From: a bacterium
GTDB taxonomy: Bacteria; Patescibacteriota; Saccharimonadia; Saccharimonadales; Saccharimonadaceae
Direction of reading: 5' to 3'
DNA length: 6,783 nucleotides
Assembly (NCBI GenBank): GCA_029565375.1
Contig: JAKQOF010000099.1
Span: 1 to 6,783 of the forward strand
This document shows positions 1 through 5,821 of this stretch, piece after piece; position 1 is the stretch's first letter, and each line of letters opens with the position of its first letter. Under the pieces are notes generated by a model that worked only from the letters and a program-made list of their open reading frames with translations, had not been told where the DNA came from and ran no database searches. Both the position numbers and the translations under genes were made by a program.

Positions 1-2
1 AT

Positions 3-869
3 GATCTGGCTGCATTTGCCGACATAGACCCTGAACATGCACCGATATCACACGCAATCATCAAAACACTTCGCCAGCGCTTGCCTGACGTGCGCCACGT
101 TGCCTGCTTTGATACGGCGTTCTTTCACGATATTCCTGAGGTGGCGCAGATTGTGCCAATTCCCCGCCAGTACCGTGAAAAAGGTATTCGCAGGTACGGA
201 TATCACGGTCTGTCGTACGATTATTTGGCTGATACGTTCCAAACCGTCGCTGGCGAGTCAGCACGCCGAGGACGAGTCATCTATGCTCACCTGGGCAGTG
301 GTGCTAGCATGGCAGCAACATTGGACGGCAAACCGATTGATATGACGATGGGTCTGACGCCAACATCAGGACTAGTCATGGGATCACGTACAGGTGATAT
401 TGACCCAAGTTTAGCTTGGATACTGGCAAATGAGGCAGGTGTATCACTTGACGATTACCAGCAAATGATTAATCACGAGTCTGGCTTATTGGCTGTATCT
501 GAACTGTCGAGTGACATGTATACATTGTTGCAAAACGAGGCGACTAATCCGCAGGCAGCCCTAGCAGTCGAATTATTTTGCTATCAAGCACGAAAAGCCA
601 TTGGTGCGCTGGCAACGACTATCGGTGGGCTAGACTCGTTAATCTTTAGCGGTGGTATGGGCGAGCAAGCACCCGAGATCCGTCGTCGTATTTGCGACGG
701 CCTTGCCTTTTTGGGGGTATCAATCGACCATAATGCCAACGAGAGACACGACTTACTGATATCTGCACCGGGGAGTCAGGTCGGTGTCCACGTGATACCG
801 ACCGACGAATCGCTGTCAATCGCTCGCTCAGTTATATCAATGAATTCAACGACAAAGGATACACCCTAA
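3..869 (+). CDS. ackA: Acetate kinase, 5'-truncated by the window edge
   Basis: Converts acetyl-phosphate and ADP to acetate and ATP (reversible) in the cytosol. The reading frame is open from base 3, giving 288 visible codons. The family is usually near 400 residues, so roughly 100 N-terminal residues, including the first nucleotide-fold motif, lie off the left edge. In visible-residue numbering, the ASKHA-fold motifs run in order: FDTAFF (catalytic Asp37), RRYGYHG (His68), HLGSGAS (His96), GLVMGSRTGDIDP (Arg129), FSGGMGE (212-220 region, adenosine site) and VIPTDES (Glu279, metal-binding position). HLGSG and YHGLSY replace the textbook HLGNG and FHGTSH; as I recall, this variant is common in proteobacterial-type acetate kinases, so activity is expected. 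Translation could also begin at internal TTG 81, but the homology upstream of it shows the gene is simply cut. The TAA stop overlaps the xfp ATG by one base, making the pair a likely operon in which Xfp supplies acetyl-phosphate. Confidence 0.95.
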   Translation, partial: DLAAFADIDPEHAPISHAIIKTLRQRLPDVRHVACFDTAFFHDIPEVAQIVPIPRQYREKGIRRYGYHGLSYDYLADTFQTVAGESARRGRVIYAHLGSGASMAATLDGKPIDMTMGLTPTSGLVMGSRTGDIDPSLAWILANEAGVSLDDYQQMINHESGLLAVSELSSDMYTLLQNEATNPQAALAVELFCYQARKAIGALATTIGGLDSLIFSGGMGEQAPEIRRRICDGLAFLGVSIDHNANERHDLLISAPGSQVGVHVIPTDESLSIARSVISMNSTTKDTP

Positions 870-3238
870 TGGAACACACTGAACCGCCGCTAGATGATAA
901 AGAACTATACGCTATTAATGCTTATTGGCGAGCTGCAAACTACCTGACCGTCGGACAGATCTATTTGTGTGACAATCCACTGCTGAAAGAGCCGTTGCAA
1001 TTGAATCACGTCAAGAAGCTACTGCTAGGACACTGGGGTACAGCGCCCGGCCAAAACTTTATCTACGCCCACCTGAACCGTGTGATTAAAAAGAACGCAC
1101 TCAACATGATATACGTGTCTGGCCCTGGTCATGGTGGCCCAGGAGTAGTCAGTAACGTGTATCTTGAAGGTACGTTTAGTGATTACTACCCTGCCGTCAC
1201 GCGTAATGAGAACGGCTTGCGTAAATTATTCCAGATGTCGTCATTTCCTGGTGGACTTTCGAGTCACGTGTCTCCACAAGTCCCAGGGTCTATTCATGAG
1301 GGTGGCGAACTGGGATATTCACTCAGCCATGCGTTTGGAACAGTCTTTGACAACCCAACACTCATTACCGCAGTTGTTGTTGGTGACGGTGAAGCTGAGA
1401 CTGGCCCACTGGCAACTGCCTGGCATTCTAATAAGTTTATTGATGCCAAGACCGACGGTGCAGTGCTGCCAATTCTGCACTTAAATGGCTACAAGATCAG
1501 CAACCCGACCATCTTAGCGCGCATCGAAACAGAAGAGCTTGATCAGTTGTTTAGAGGCTATGGCTGGATGCCACTATACGTCGAAGGTGACGAGCCCGAG
1601 CGCATGCATCAACAAATGGCCGAGCAACTGGACAAAGCGATTGCACGAATTAAAGAGATCCAGACCAACGCTCGTGAAAACAATGACACCGTGCGTCCTC
1701 GATGGCCGATGATTATCTTGCGTTCTCCAAAGGGTTGGACGGGCCCAACGTATATTGAAGGCAAAAAGATCGAGGGTAACTTCCGTGCGCACCAAGTTCC
1801 ACTAGCGGTTGATAGTGCTCATCCAGAGAACGTCCAGGTGCTTGAAGACTGGTTGAAGAGCTACAAACCCGAGGAACTGTTTGACGAACACGGCGCTGTT
1901 GTGCCAGAGATTAGCGATTTGGTACCAGCTGGTGACCACCGCATGGGCTCAAACCCGCATGCAAACGGCGGTAACCTGCTGCGTGAGCTGCGTATGCCAG
2001 ATTTTCGTGATTATGCTGTCGATGTGCCATACCGCAGCATTTCCAACGTTGGTAATGTTCACGCCCTCGGGCCGTTTATCCGTGATATCATTGCAAAAAA
2101 TGCAGACCAACACAACTTCCGCCTGTTTGGCCCTGATGAGACCGTATCAAACCGACTGGAAAACGTATTTGAAGTAACCGACCGTCAGTGGCACGGACGT
2201 ATTATCGACAGTGATGAGTCACTGTCTACACATGGTGCAGTACTGGACTCAATGCTCAGTGAGCACCAATCACAAGGCTGGCTGGAAGGCTATTTGCTGA
2301 CGGGTCGCCACGGCGTCTTTAACAGTTACGAGGCGTTTATCCGCATTGTTGACTCGATGGTCAGCCAACACGCCAAATGGATCAAAATGTCGTCAGAGCT
2401 ACCATGGCGCAAGGAAATATCATCGCTTAACTACTTGCTGACATCTCACGTGTGGCGACAAGACCATAACGGCTTTACGCACCAAGACCCTGGCTTTATT
2501 GATCACCTGGTGAACAAAAAGGCATCAGTATCACGTATTTACTTGCCTCCAGACGCAAATACACTGCTCTCCGTGATGGATCACTGTTTGCGCAGCCGTA
2601 ATTACATTAACCTGACGGTCGTTGGCAAGCACGACAGCCCACAGTGGTTGTCGATGGATGAAGCTGTCGAGCATTGTACAAAAGGCCTGGGCGTATGGGA
2701 CTGGGCAAGCAATGATGATGGCAGCGAACCAGACGTTGTTATGGCCTGTGCCGGTGATGTGCCAACGCTAGAGACGCTAGCTGCCGTATCTATTTTGCGC
2801 ACTCACCTGCCTGACCTGAAAATTCGCGTGGTTAACATTGTCGACCTGATGCGACTGCAGCCAACCAGCGAGCATCCACACGGTTTGAGCGATCCTGATT
2901 ATGACGAGATTTTCACAAAAGACAAAGAGATTATCTTTGCCTTTCACGGGTACCCATGGTTGATTCACCGTTTGACATATCGTCGTGCAAACCGCAATTT
3001 GCATGTCCGCGGCTACGTTGAGGAAGGTTCGATTACTACAGCCTTTGACATGACCGTACGCAACAATATGGATCGCTTCCACCTTGTTCTTGATGTTATT
3101 GAACGCGCCGAGCTAGAGGGTGAAGCTGCAGAGCAGCTCAAGGTTGCTATGGAGATGAAGCTAATCGAACATTCAAACTTCATCAACCAGCATGGTGTCG
3201 ACATGGCAGAGATTGTCGACTGGAAGTGGCAAGCATAA
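869..3238 (+). CDS. xfp: Phosphoketolase (xylulose-5-phosphate/fructose-6-phosphate)
   Basis: A thiamine-diphosphate enzyme that splits xylulose-5-phosphate (and often fructose-6-phosphate) with phosphate into acetyl-phosphate plus glyceraldehyde-3-phosphate or erythrose-4-phosphate. The 789 residues match the usual length of about 790-830. Visible motifs: AYWRAANYLTVGQIYL (19-34), GHWGTAPG (54-61, His55), SGPGHGGPG (84-92, His88), SSFPGGLSSH (124-133, His133), GDGEAETGP (172-180, ThDP/Mg site), HLNGYKISNP (204-213), GPDET (421-425, Glu424 at the catalytic Glu position), WRQDHNGFTHQDPGF (529-543) and EEGSITTAFDM (718-728). The last reads TTAFDM where many relatives have TTPFDM. All three expected domains (N-terminal PP, central Pyr, C-terminal) are present. 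The start is supported by AAAGGA at 854-859, nine bases before the ATG, and by family-typical N-terminal sequence. The preceding ackA uses its product. Whether it prefers xylulose-5-P or is dual-specific cannot be read from the sequence. Confidence 0.97.
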   Translation: MEHTEPPLDDKELYAINAYWRAANYLTVGQIYLCDNPLLKEPLQLNHVKKLLLGHWGTAPGQNFIYAHLNRVIKKNALNMIYVSGPGHGGPGVVSNVYLEGTFSDYYPAVTRNENGLRKLFQMSSFPGGLSSHVSPQVPGSIHEGGELGYSLSHAFGTVFDNPTLITAVVVGDGEAETGPLATAWHSNKFIDAKTDGAVLPILHLNGYKISNPTILARIETEELDQLFRGYGWMPLYVEGDEPERMHQQMAEQLDKAIARIKEIQTNARENNDTVRPRWPMIILRSPKGWTGPTYIEGKKIEGNFRAHQVPLAVDSAHPENVQVLEDWLKSYKPEELFDEHGAVVPEISDLVPAGDHRMGSNPHANGGNLLRELRMPDFRDYAVDVPYRSISNVGNVHALGPFIRDIIAKNADQHNFRLFGPDETVSNRLENVFEVTDRQWHGRIIDSDESLSTHGAVLDSMLSEHQSQGWLEGYLLTGRHGVFNSYEAFIRIVDSMVSQHAKWIKMSSELPWRKEISSLNYLLTSHVWRQDHNGFTHQDPGFIDHLVNKKASVSRIYLPPDANTLLSVMDHCLRSRNYINLTVVGKHDSPQWLSMDEAVEHCTKGLGVWDWASNDDGSEPDVVMACAGDVPTLETLAAVSILRTHLPDLKIRVVNIVDLMRLQPTSEHPHGLSDPDYDEIFTKDKEIIFAFHGYPWLIHRLTYRRANRNLHVRGYVEEGSITTAFDMTVRNNMDRFHLVLDVIERAELEGEAAEQLKVAMEMKLIEHSNFINQHGVDMAEIVDWKWQA

Positions 3239-3246
3239 CCATTTTC

Positions 3247-3262
3247 TGCTACGATAATCGTA
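3247..3262 (+). promoter_or_regulatory. Possible promoter/operator: palindrome over a -10-like element
   Basis: In the 45-base gap before the dehydrogenase, TACGATAATCGTA (3250-3262) is a perfect inverted repeat of two 6-base arms around one A. It contains GATAAT (3253-3258), five of six bases of the -10 consensus. Alternatively, TG at 3247-3248 plus TACGAT (3250-3255) reads as an extended -10. No good -35 is seen at the right distance. A palindrome over a -10 is the classic position for a repressor site, but 13 bases is short and chance is possible. As RNA it could only form a weak 5-bp stem with a 3-base loop and no T-run, so it is not a terminator. Confidence 0.3.
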
Positions 3263-3271
3263 AAGACACAT

Positions 3272-3278
3272 AGAGGAG
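3272..3278 (+). promoter_or_regulatory. Strong ribosome binding site for the NADH dehydrogenase
   Basis: AGAGGAG lies five bases before ATG 3284 and matches the anti-Shine-Dalgarno core well. It is the strongest well-placed site in the window and fixes the start of the dehydrogenase. Confidence 0.8.
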
Positions 3279-3283
3279 TAAAG

Positions 3284-4444
3284 ATGCATACAGTTATTGT
3301 TGGTGGTGGGTTTGCTGGTGTGAAAGCAGCACTTGAGTTAAGTAAGCGACACATTGGTAAAATCACGCTTATCTCGGACGAGCCGTACTTTCTTCATCAT
3401 GCAACGTTGTATGCAACAGCTACTGGTAAGAGTAAAGCTGAGTCTGTCATTCCACTCGATGAGATATTTGCCGCTAGTCCGAACGTGACGATTGTTGTTG
3501 ATACCATTACCTCACTTGATCCTGAACGCAAGTTGGTTGTTGGCAAGCAAAAGTCTTACAGCTACGACTCACTAGTGTTAGCTATCGGATCCGTTACCAC
3601 GTTCTTCAACATCGACGGTATGGCGAAACATGCGTTTGGTATCAAATCACTTGAGGAAGTAAACGACTTTCTGGGTCACATCGAACGTGAAGTAATCGCT
3701 GACAAACATTTTGATAGTAATTACTTTATTATTGGTGCTGGCCCTACTGGTGTTGAACTGGCGGGCGCACTAAACGAGCATTTGCGCCATTTGGCGGATG
3801 TACATAGGACAGTAAGAGGTAAAGTCAAAGTGACGTTGGTTGAAGCTGCACCACGCATCATCCCCCGCTCATCATCGACTGCAGCCGAAATCGTATCCCG
3901 TCGTTTAAAAAAGCTGGGTATTGGCGTACTCATCAACCACAAAGTACAAGCTCTCGACAAAGACACGATTACCATTGATGGCAAAAAAGTTGCTACCGAG
4001 ACTGCTGTCTGGACGTCGGGTGTCGCTAATAACCCGTTCTTCGCCGCAAACAGCCACTTTTTCCAGCTGGCACCAAATGGGCGCGTAAACGTCAATCAGT
4101 ACTTACAGGCCTACAAAGACATTTACGTGTTAGGAGACAACAATACAGTCAAGTTTGGTGGTATGGCATGGCCGGCACTTGACCAAGGTAAGTTTATTGC
4201 CAAACACCTTGCACGCGTGGCTGCAAAACGCCCTCTTCGTGCTTTTCGACCAAAGCAACCACCAAGCGGCCTCCCTGTTGGTCACGGATGGGGTTATGTC
4301 GAGTGGCATGGCTTTTATGTGTCAGGTCGCACAGGCTATTTTGCACGTCGTTTGATGGAATTATATGGCTACGCTCAGCTTGTGCCACTGCGCACTGCAA
4401 TCGCTGTTTGGCGCGCACATGACGTGCCTGAAGTCGATCTTTAA
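3284..4444 (+). CDS. ndh: Type II NADH dehydrogenase-like FAD oxidoreductase (NDH-2 family)
   Basis: Likely oxidises NAD(P)H through FAD and passes electrons to a quinone without pumping protons, probably on the cytosolic membrane face. The 386 residues show a two-dinucleotide-fold layout: VIVGGGFAG (4-12, FAD binding), IIGAGPTGVE (149-158, NAD(P)H binding, with Glu158 at the conserved acidic position), AVWTSGV (241-247), and YVLGDN (281-286) followed by WPALDQGKFIAKHLA (296-310), the FAD/quinone region. The C-terminal 50 residues are aromatic and basic, resembling the NDH-2 membrane-association tail; no full transmembrane helix is evident. The usual AQxxxQQ quinone motif seems changed: by my hand alignment Trp296 sits at the first Gln, while Gln301 is kept. 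ATG 3284 is fixed by AGAGGAG and the immediate FAD motif. It lies 45 bases after xfp, so read-through is plausible. Related flavoprotein reductases (ferredoxin- or AIF-type) are an alternative; no respiratory oxidase is visible here to settle the acceptor. Confidence 0.82.
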   Translation: MHTVIVGGGFAGVKAALELSKRHIGKITLISDEPYFLHHATLYATATGKSKAESVIPLDEIFAASPNVTIVVDTITSLDPERKLVVGKQKSYSYDSLVLAIGSVTTFFNIDGMAKHAFGIKSLEEVNDFLGHIEREVIADKHFDSNYFIIGAGPTGVELAGALNEHLRHLADVHRTVRGKVKVTLVEAAPRIIPRSSSTAAEIVSRRLKKLGIGVLINHKVQALDKDTITIDGKKVATETAVWTSGVANNPFFAANSHFFQLAPNGRVNVNQYLQAYKDIYVLGDNNTVKFGGMAWPALDQGKFIAKHLARVAAKRPLRAFRPKQPPSGLPVGHGWGYVEWHGFYVSGRTGYFARRLMELYGYAQLVPLRTAIAVWRAHDVPEVDL

Positions 4445-4473
4445 AAAACAGATTATATTATCCGTTAAAACTG

Positions 4474-4502
4474 TTGTAAAAGCATAAGCGTGAGCCTATA
4501 AT
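4474..4502 (+). promoter_or_regulatory. Sigma70-type promoter for the glycosyltransferase-GH57 operon
   Basis: TTGTAA (4474-4479, four of six -35 bases) and a perfect TATAAT (4497-4502) are separated by exactly 17 bases. They lie in the only sizeable gap between genes, correctly oriented. The predicted transcription start is near 4509, giving a leader of about 89 nt. This is the best promoter in the window and implies that the two glycan genes can be expressed separately from the upstream fermentation genes. No clear rho-independent terminator precedes it: AACAG/CTGTT (4447-4451/4471-4475) pairs over a 19-base loop with no T-run. Confidence 0.7.
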
Positions 4503-4523
4503 GAGTCGTGAAAACAAACGTAC

Positions 4524-4547
4524 CTACTTCATCTGGGGATAGAGTAG
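4524..4547 (+). other. Hairpin in the glycosyltransferase leader
   Basis: Arms CTACTTCATC (4524-4533) and GATAGAGTAG (4538-4547) pair over nine of ten positions (eight Watson-Crick, one G-T) around a TGGG loop, with one C-A mismatch. It ends five bases before the AAGGAG. No T-run follows on the plus strand, so it is not an intrinsic terminator of the usual kind. It may stabilise the 5' end or expose the downstream Shine-Dalgarno. Confidence 0.5.
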
Positions 4548-4552
4548 TAAAA

Positions 4553-4558
4553 AAGGAG
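4553..4558 (+). promoter_or_regulatory. Displaced Shine-Dalgarno AAGGAG
   Basis: A consensus AAGGAG lies 39 bases before the glycosyltransferase ATG, too far for direct initiation there. That frame cannot start further upstream because a TGA at 4580-4582 closes it and no start codon lies between. The ATG itself has only a weak AGG (4591-4593) four bases away. The AAGGAG may serve the GTG micro-ORF at 4572 (13-base spacing, long), act as a ribosome standby site, or be non-functional. Confidence 0.45.
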
Positions 4559-4563
4559 TGGTC

Positions 4564-4586
4564 GGTTAATCGTGCAGGTTGATCGT
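4564..4586 (+). repeat. Near-perfect 10-base direct repeat in the leader
   Basis: GGTTAATCGT (4564-4573) and GGTTGATCGT (4577-4586) match in nine of ten bases with starts 13 bases apart. The palindrome GTTAAC overlaps the end of the second copy (4585-4590). The repeat could be a tandem protein-binding site on DNA or RNA, or an accident of a short region. Confidence 0.4.
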
Positions 4587-4589
4587 TAA
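4572..4589 (+). CDS. Possible 5-codon leader ORF (GTG start)
   Basis: GTG CAG GTT GAT CGT TAA would encode M-Q-V-D-R. It is the first start codon downstream of the AAGGAG at 4553-4558 that opens a frame, although the 13-base spacing is longer than ideal. Its stop lies eight bases before the glycosyltransferase ATG, a distance compatible with reinitiation. An ORF this short arises easily by chance and the codons suggest no attenuation signal, so this is a weak call. Confidence 0.15.
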   Translation: MQVDR

Positions 4590-4597
4590 CAGGTTGT

Positions 4598-5821
4598 ATG
4601 AACATATTGATGCTCGGGTGGGAGCTTCCTCCACACAATAGCGGTGGACTTGGAGTAGCATGCTACCACATGTCCAAAGCACTCGCTTTGCAAGGCGCAA
4701 AGATTGATTTTGTCGTACCCTACACCGCGCACCATCCAAACGTTGACTTTATGACCATTCACAGCGCAACTCCTCTCATGCCTCTTGAGCGTTATGGACT
4801 AGGTGCATATGACAGTAGCGCTGTGCTACACAAAACGCTTGTTGAAGCAGACATTCACGACCTAAAAAACATGCGCGGTGTACAGAAGCGTTATGTTCAA
4901 TTTGTTGAGACACTTGTTACAACATCAGTGCCAGACGCAATTCATGCACATGACTGGTTGACTATGGAAGCTGGCATGCGTGCTAAAGAGATCACCGGAG
5001 CACCACTTATCGTTCACGTACATGCGACAGAGTTCGACCGTGCTGCGGACGTTGGCGGTAATCCGTTGGTACATGAAATCGAATACCAAGGACTGATGAT
5101 GGCAGACCGTATTATCGCTGTAAGCAACATTACAAAAAGCTTGATTATGCAAAAGTACGGCATTGCTGAGAACAAGATCGAAGTTATTTACAATGCAATT
5201 GACACAATGAGCTTTAACGACGGTTACACCTATGACGACCGTACTTATCTGTATCTGGAAGAGCTAAAAAAAGAGGGATACACAATCGTTTCAACTCTCA
5301 CCCGCTTTACGATTCAAAAAGGCCTCACCCACTTTGTCAAAGCCGCTGCACGTGCCAGCCAAAAGTATGACAAGTTTGCGTTCCTTCTTGCCGGTGACGG
5401 TGAGCAACGTGACGAGTTGATCGCACTCGGTGCCGAGCTGGGTATTGCCGACAAGCTGTTCTTTACCGGCTTTGTTCGTGGTAAACAATGGCGTGATGCA
5501 TACAGCGTGTCAGATGTCTTTGTCATGAGCTCTGTTAGCGAACCGTTTGGCCTAACAGCGCTTGAGGCTGCACACCACGACAACGCACTGATTATCACCA
5601 AACAATCAGGTGTCGGCGAAGTCTTAAACAGCGTTTTCCGTTACGACTTTTGGGATGTTGACCGCCTAGCAGATGAACTGGTGGGCATCGCGACGTCAGA
5701 CTCACTCAAGAATGCGCTACGTCAAAACGTTCAGAACGAGTACGCACGTTTGTCATGGTATGACGTTGCTCGTGATTGCCTAAAGATGTACGACTTACTT
5801 TTAGATAGGACTGCCGTATGA
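4598..5821 (+). CDS. GT-B glycosyltransferase, GT4 family, glycogen/starch synthase-like
   Basis: Probably transfers glucose from a nucleotide sugar to an alpha-glucan or small glycan acceptor in the cytosol. The 407 residues form two Rossmann-like halves. N-terminal half: MLGWELPPHNSGGLG (5-19; Gly16-Gly17 loop), HAHDW (116-120), VHATEFDR (141-148) and AVSNITKSLI (174-183). C-terminal half: LTRFTIQKGL (234-243; Arg236 and Lys241 at the nucleotide-diphosphate contacts), LLAGDGEQRDEL (263-274), FFTGFV (288-293) and SEPFGLTALEA (314-324), the EX7E motif with Glu315 and Glu323. The KxGGL lysine of GT5 glycogen synthases is Asn14 here, so GT4 fits better, and ADP-glucose versus UDP-glucose use is open. 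No signal peptide or membrane segment is seen. ATG 4598 is the only possible family-like start because TGA 4580-4582 closes the frame. A strong promoter lies upstream. The stop overlaps the GH57 start by four bases, which supports an alpha-glucan role; trehalose, sucrose or lipopolysaccharide transferase roles are less likely. Confidence 0.85.
   Translation: MNILMLGWELPPHNSGGLGVACYHMSKALALQGAKIDFVVPYTAHHPNVDFMTIHSATPLMPLERYGLGAYDSSAVLHKTLVEADIHDLKNMRGVQKRYVQFVETLVTTSVPDAIHAHDWLTMEAGMRAKEITGAPLIVHVHATEFDRAADVGGNPLVHEIEYQGLMMADRIIAVSNITKSLIMQKYGIAENKIEVIYNAIDTMSFNDGYTYDDRTYLYLEELKKEGYTIVSTLTRFTIQKGLTHFVKAAARASQKYDKFAFLLAGDGEQRDELIALGAELGIADKLFFTGFVRGKQWRDAYSVSDVFVMSSVSEPFGLTALEAAHHDNALIITKQSGVGEVLNSVFRYDFWDVDRLADELVGIATSDSLKNALRQNVQNEYARLSWYDVARDCLKMYDLLLDRTAV

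Larger units (their letters stand above)
4509..4597 (+). promoter_or_regulatory. Structured 5' leader of the glycosyltransferase mRNA
   Basis: Untranslated leader predicted from the promoter position. From 5' to 3' it holds a hairpin (4524-4547), an A-rich stretch leading into AAGGAG (4553-4558), a near-perfect 10-base direct repeat (4564-4586), a possible GTG micro-ORF (4572-4589) and then the ATG at 4598. It matches no riboswitch class I can recognise by eye. The leader is unusually long and ordered compared with the 0-45 base gaps elsewhere in the window, which suggests post-transcriptional control; this is inference. Confidence 0.45.

Noticed and set aside
81..869. Acetate kinase as a short 262-residue protein starting at TTG 81
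   Set aside because: Acetate kinase homology continues upstream in frame to base 3, so the gene is truncated by the window edge, not shortened.
2765..2780. ACGCTAG direct repeat
   Set aside because: It lies inside xfp and encodes part of an ordinary T-L-E-T-L stretch; nothing suggests a regulatory or mobile origin.
2777..3366. Open frames of about 100 codons on the minus strand across the xfp end and ndh start
   Set aside because: They lie antisense to strongly conserved coding sequence, show no recognisable motifs, and are expected by-products of codon bias.
4447..4475. AACAG/CTGTT inverted repeat after the dehydrogenase stop as a terminator
   Set aside because: The stem is only 5 bp with a 19-base AT-rich loop and no T-run, and its right arm overlaps the -35 of the next promoter.
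4501..4542. ATG-started 13-codon ORF beginning inside the -10 element
   Set aside because: Its ATG lies upstream of the predicted transcription start and has no ribosome binding site, so it would not be in the main mRNA.
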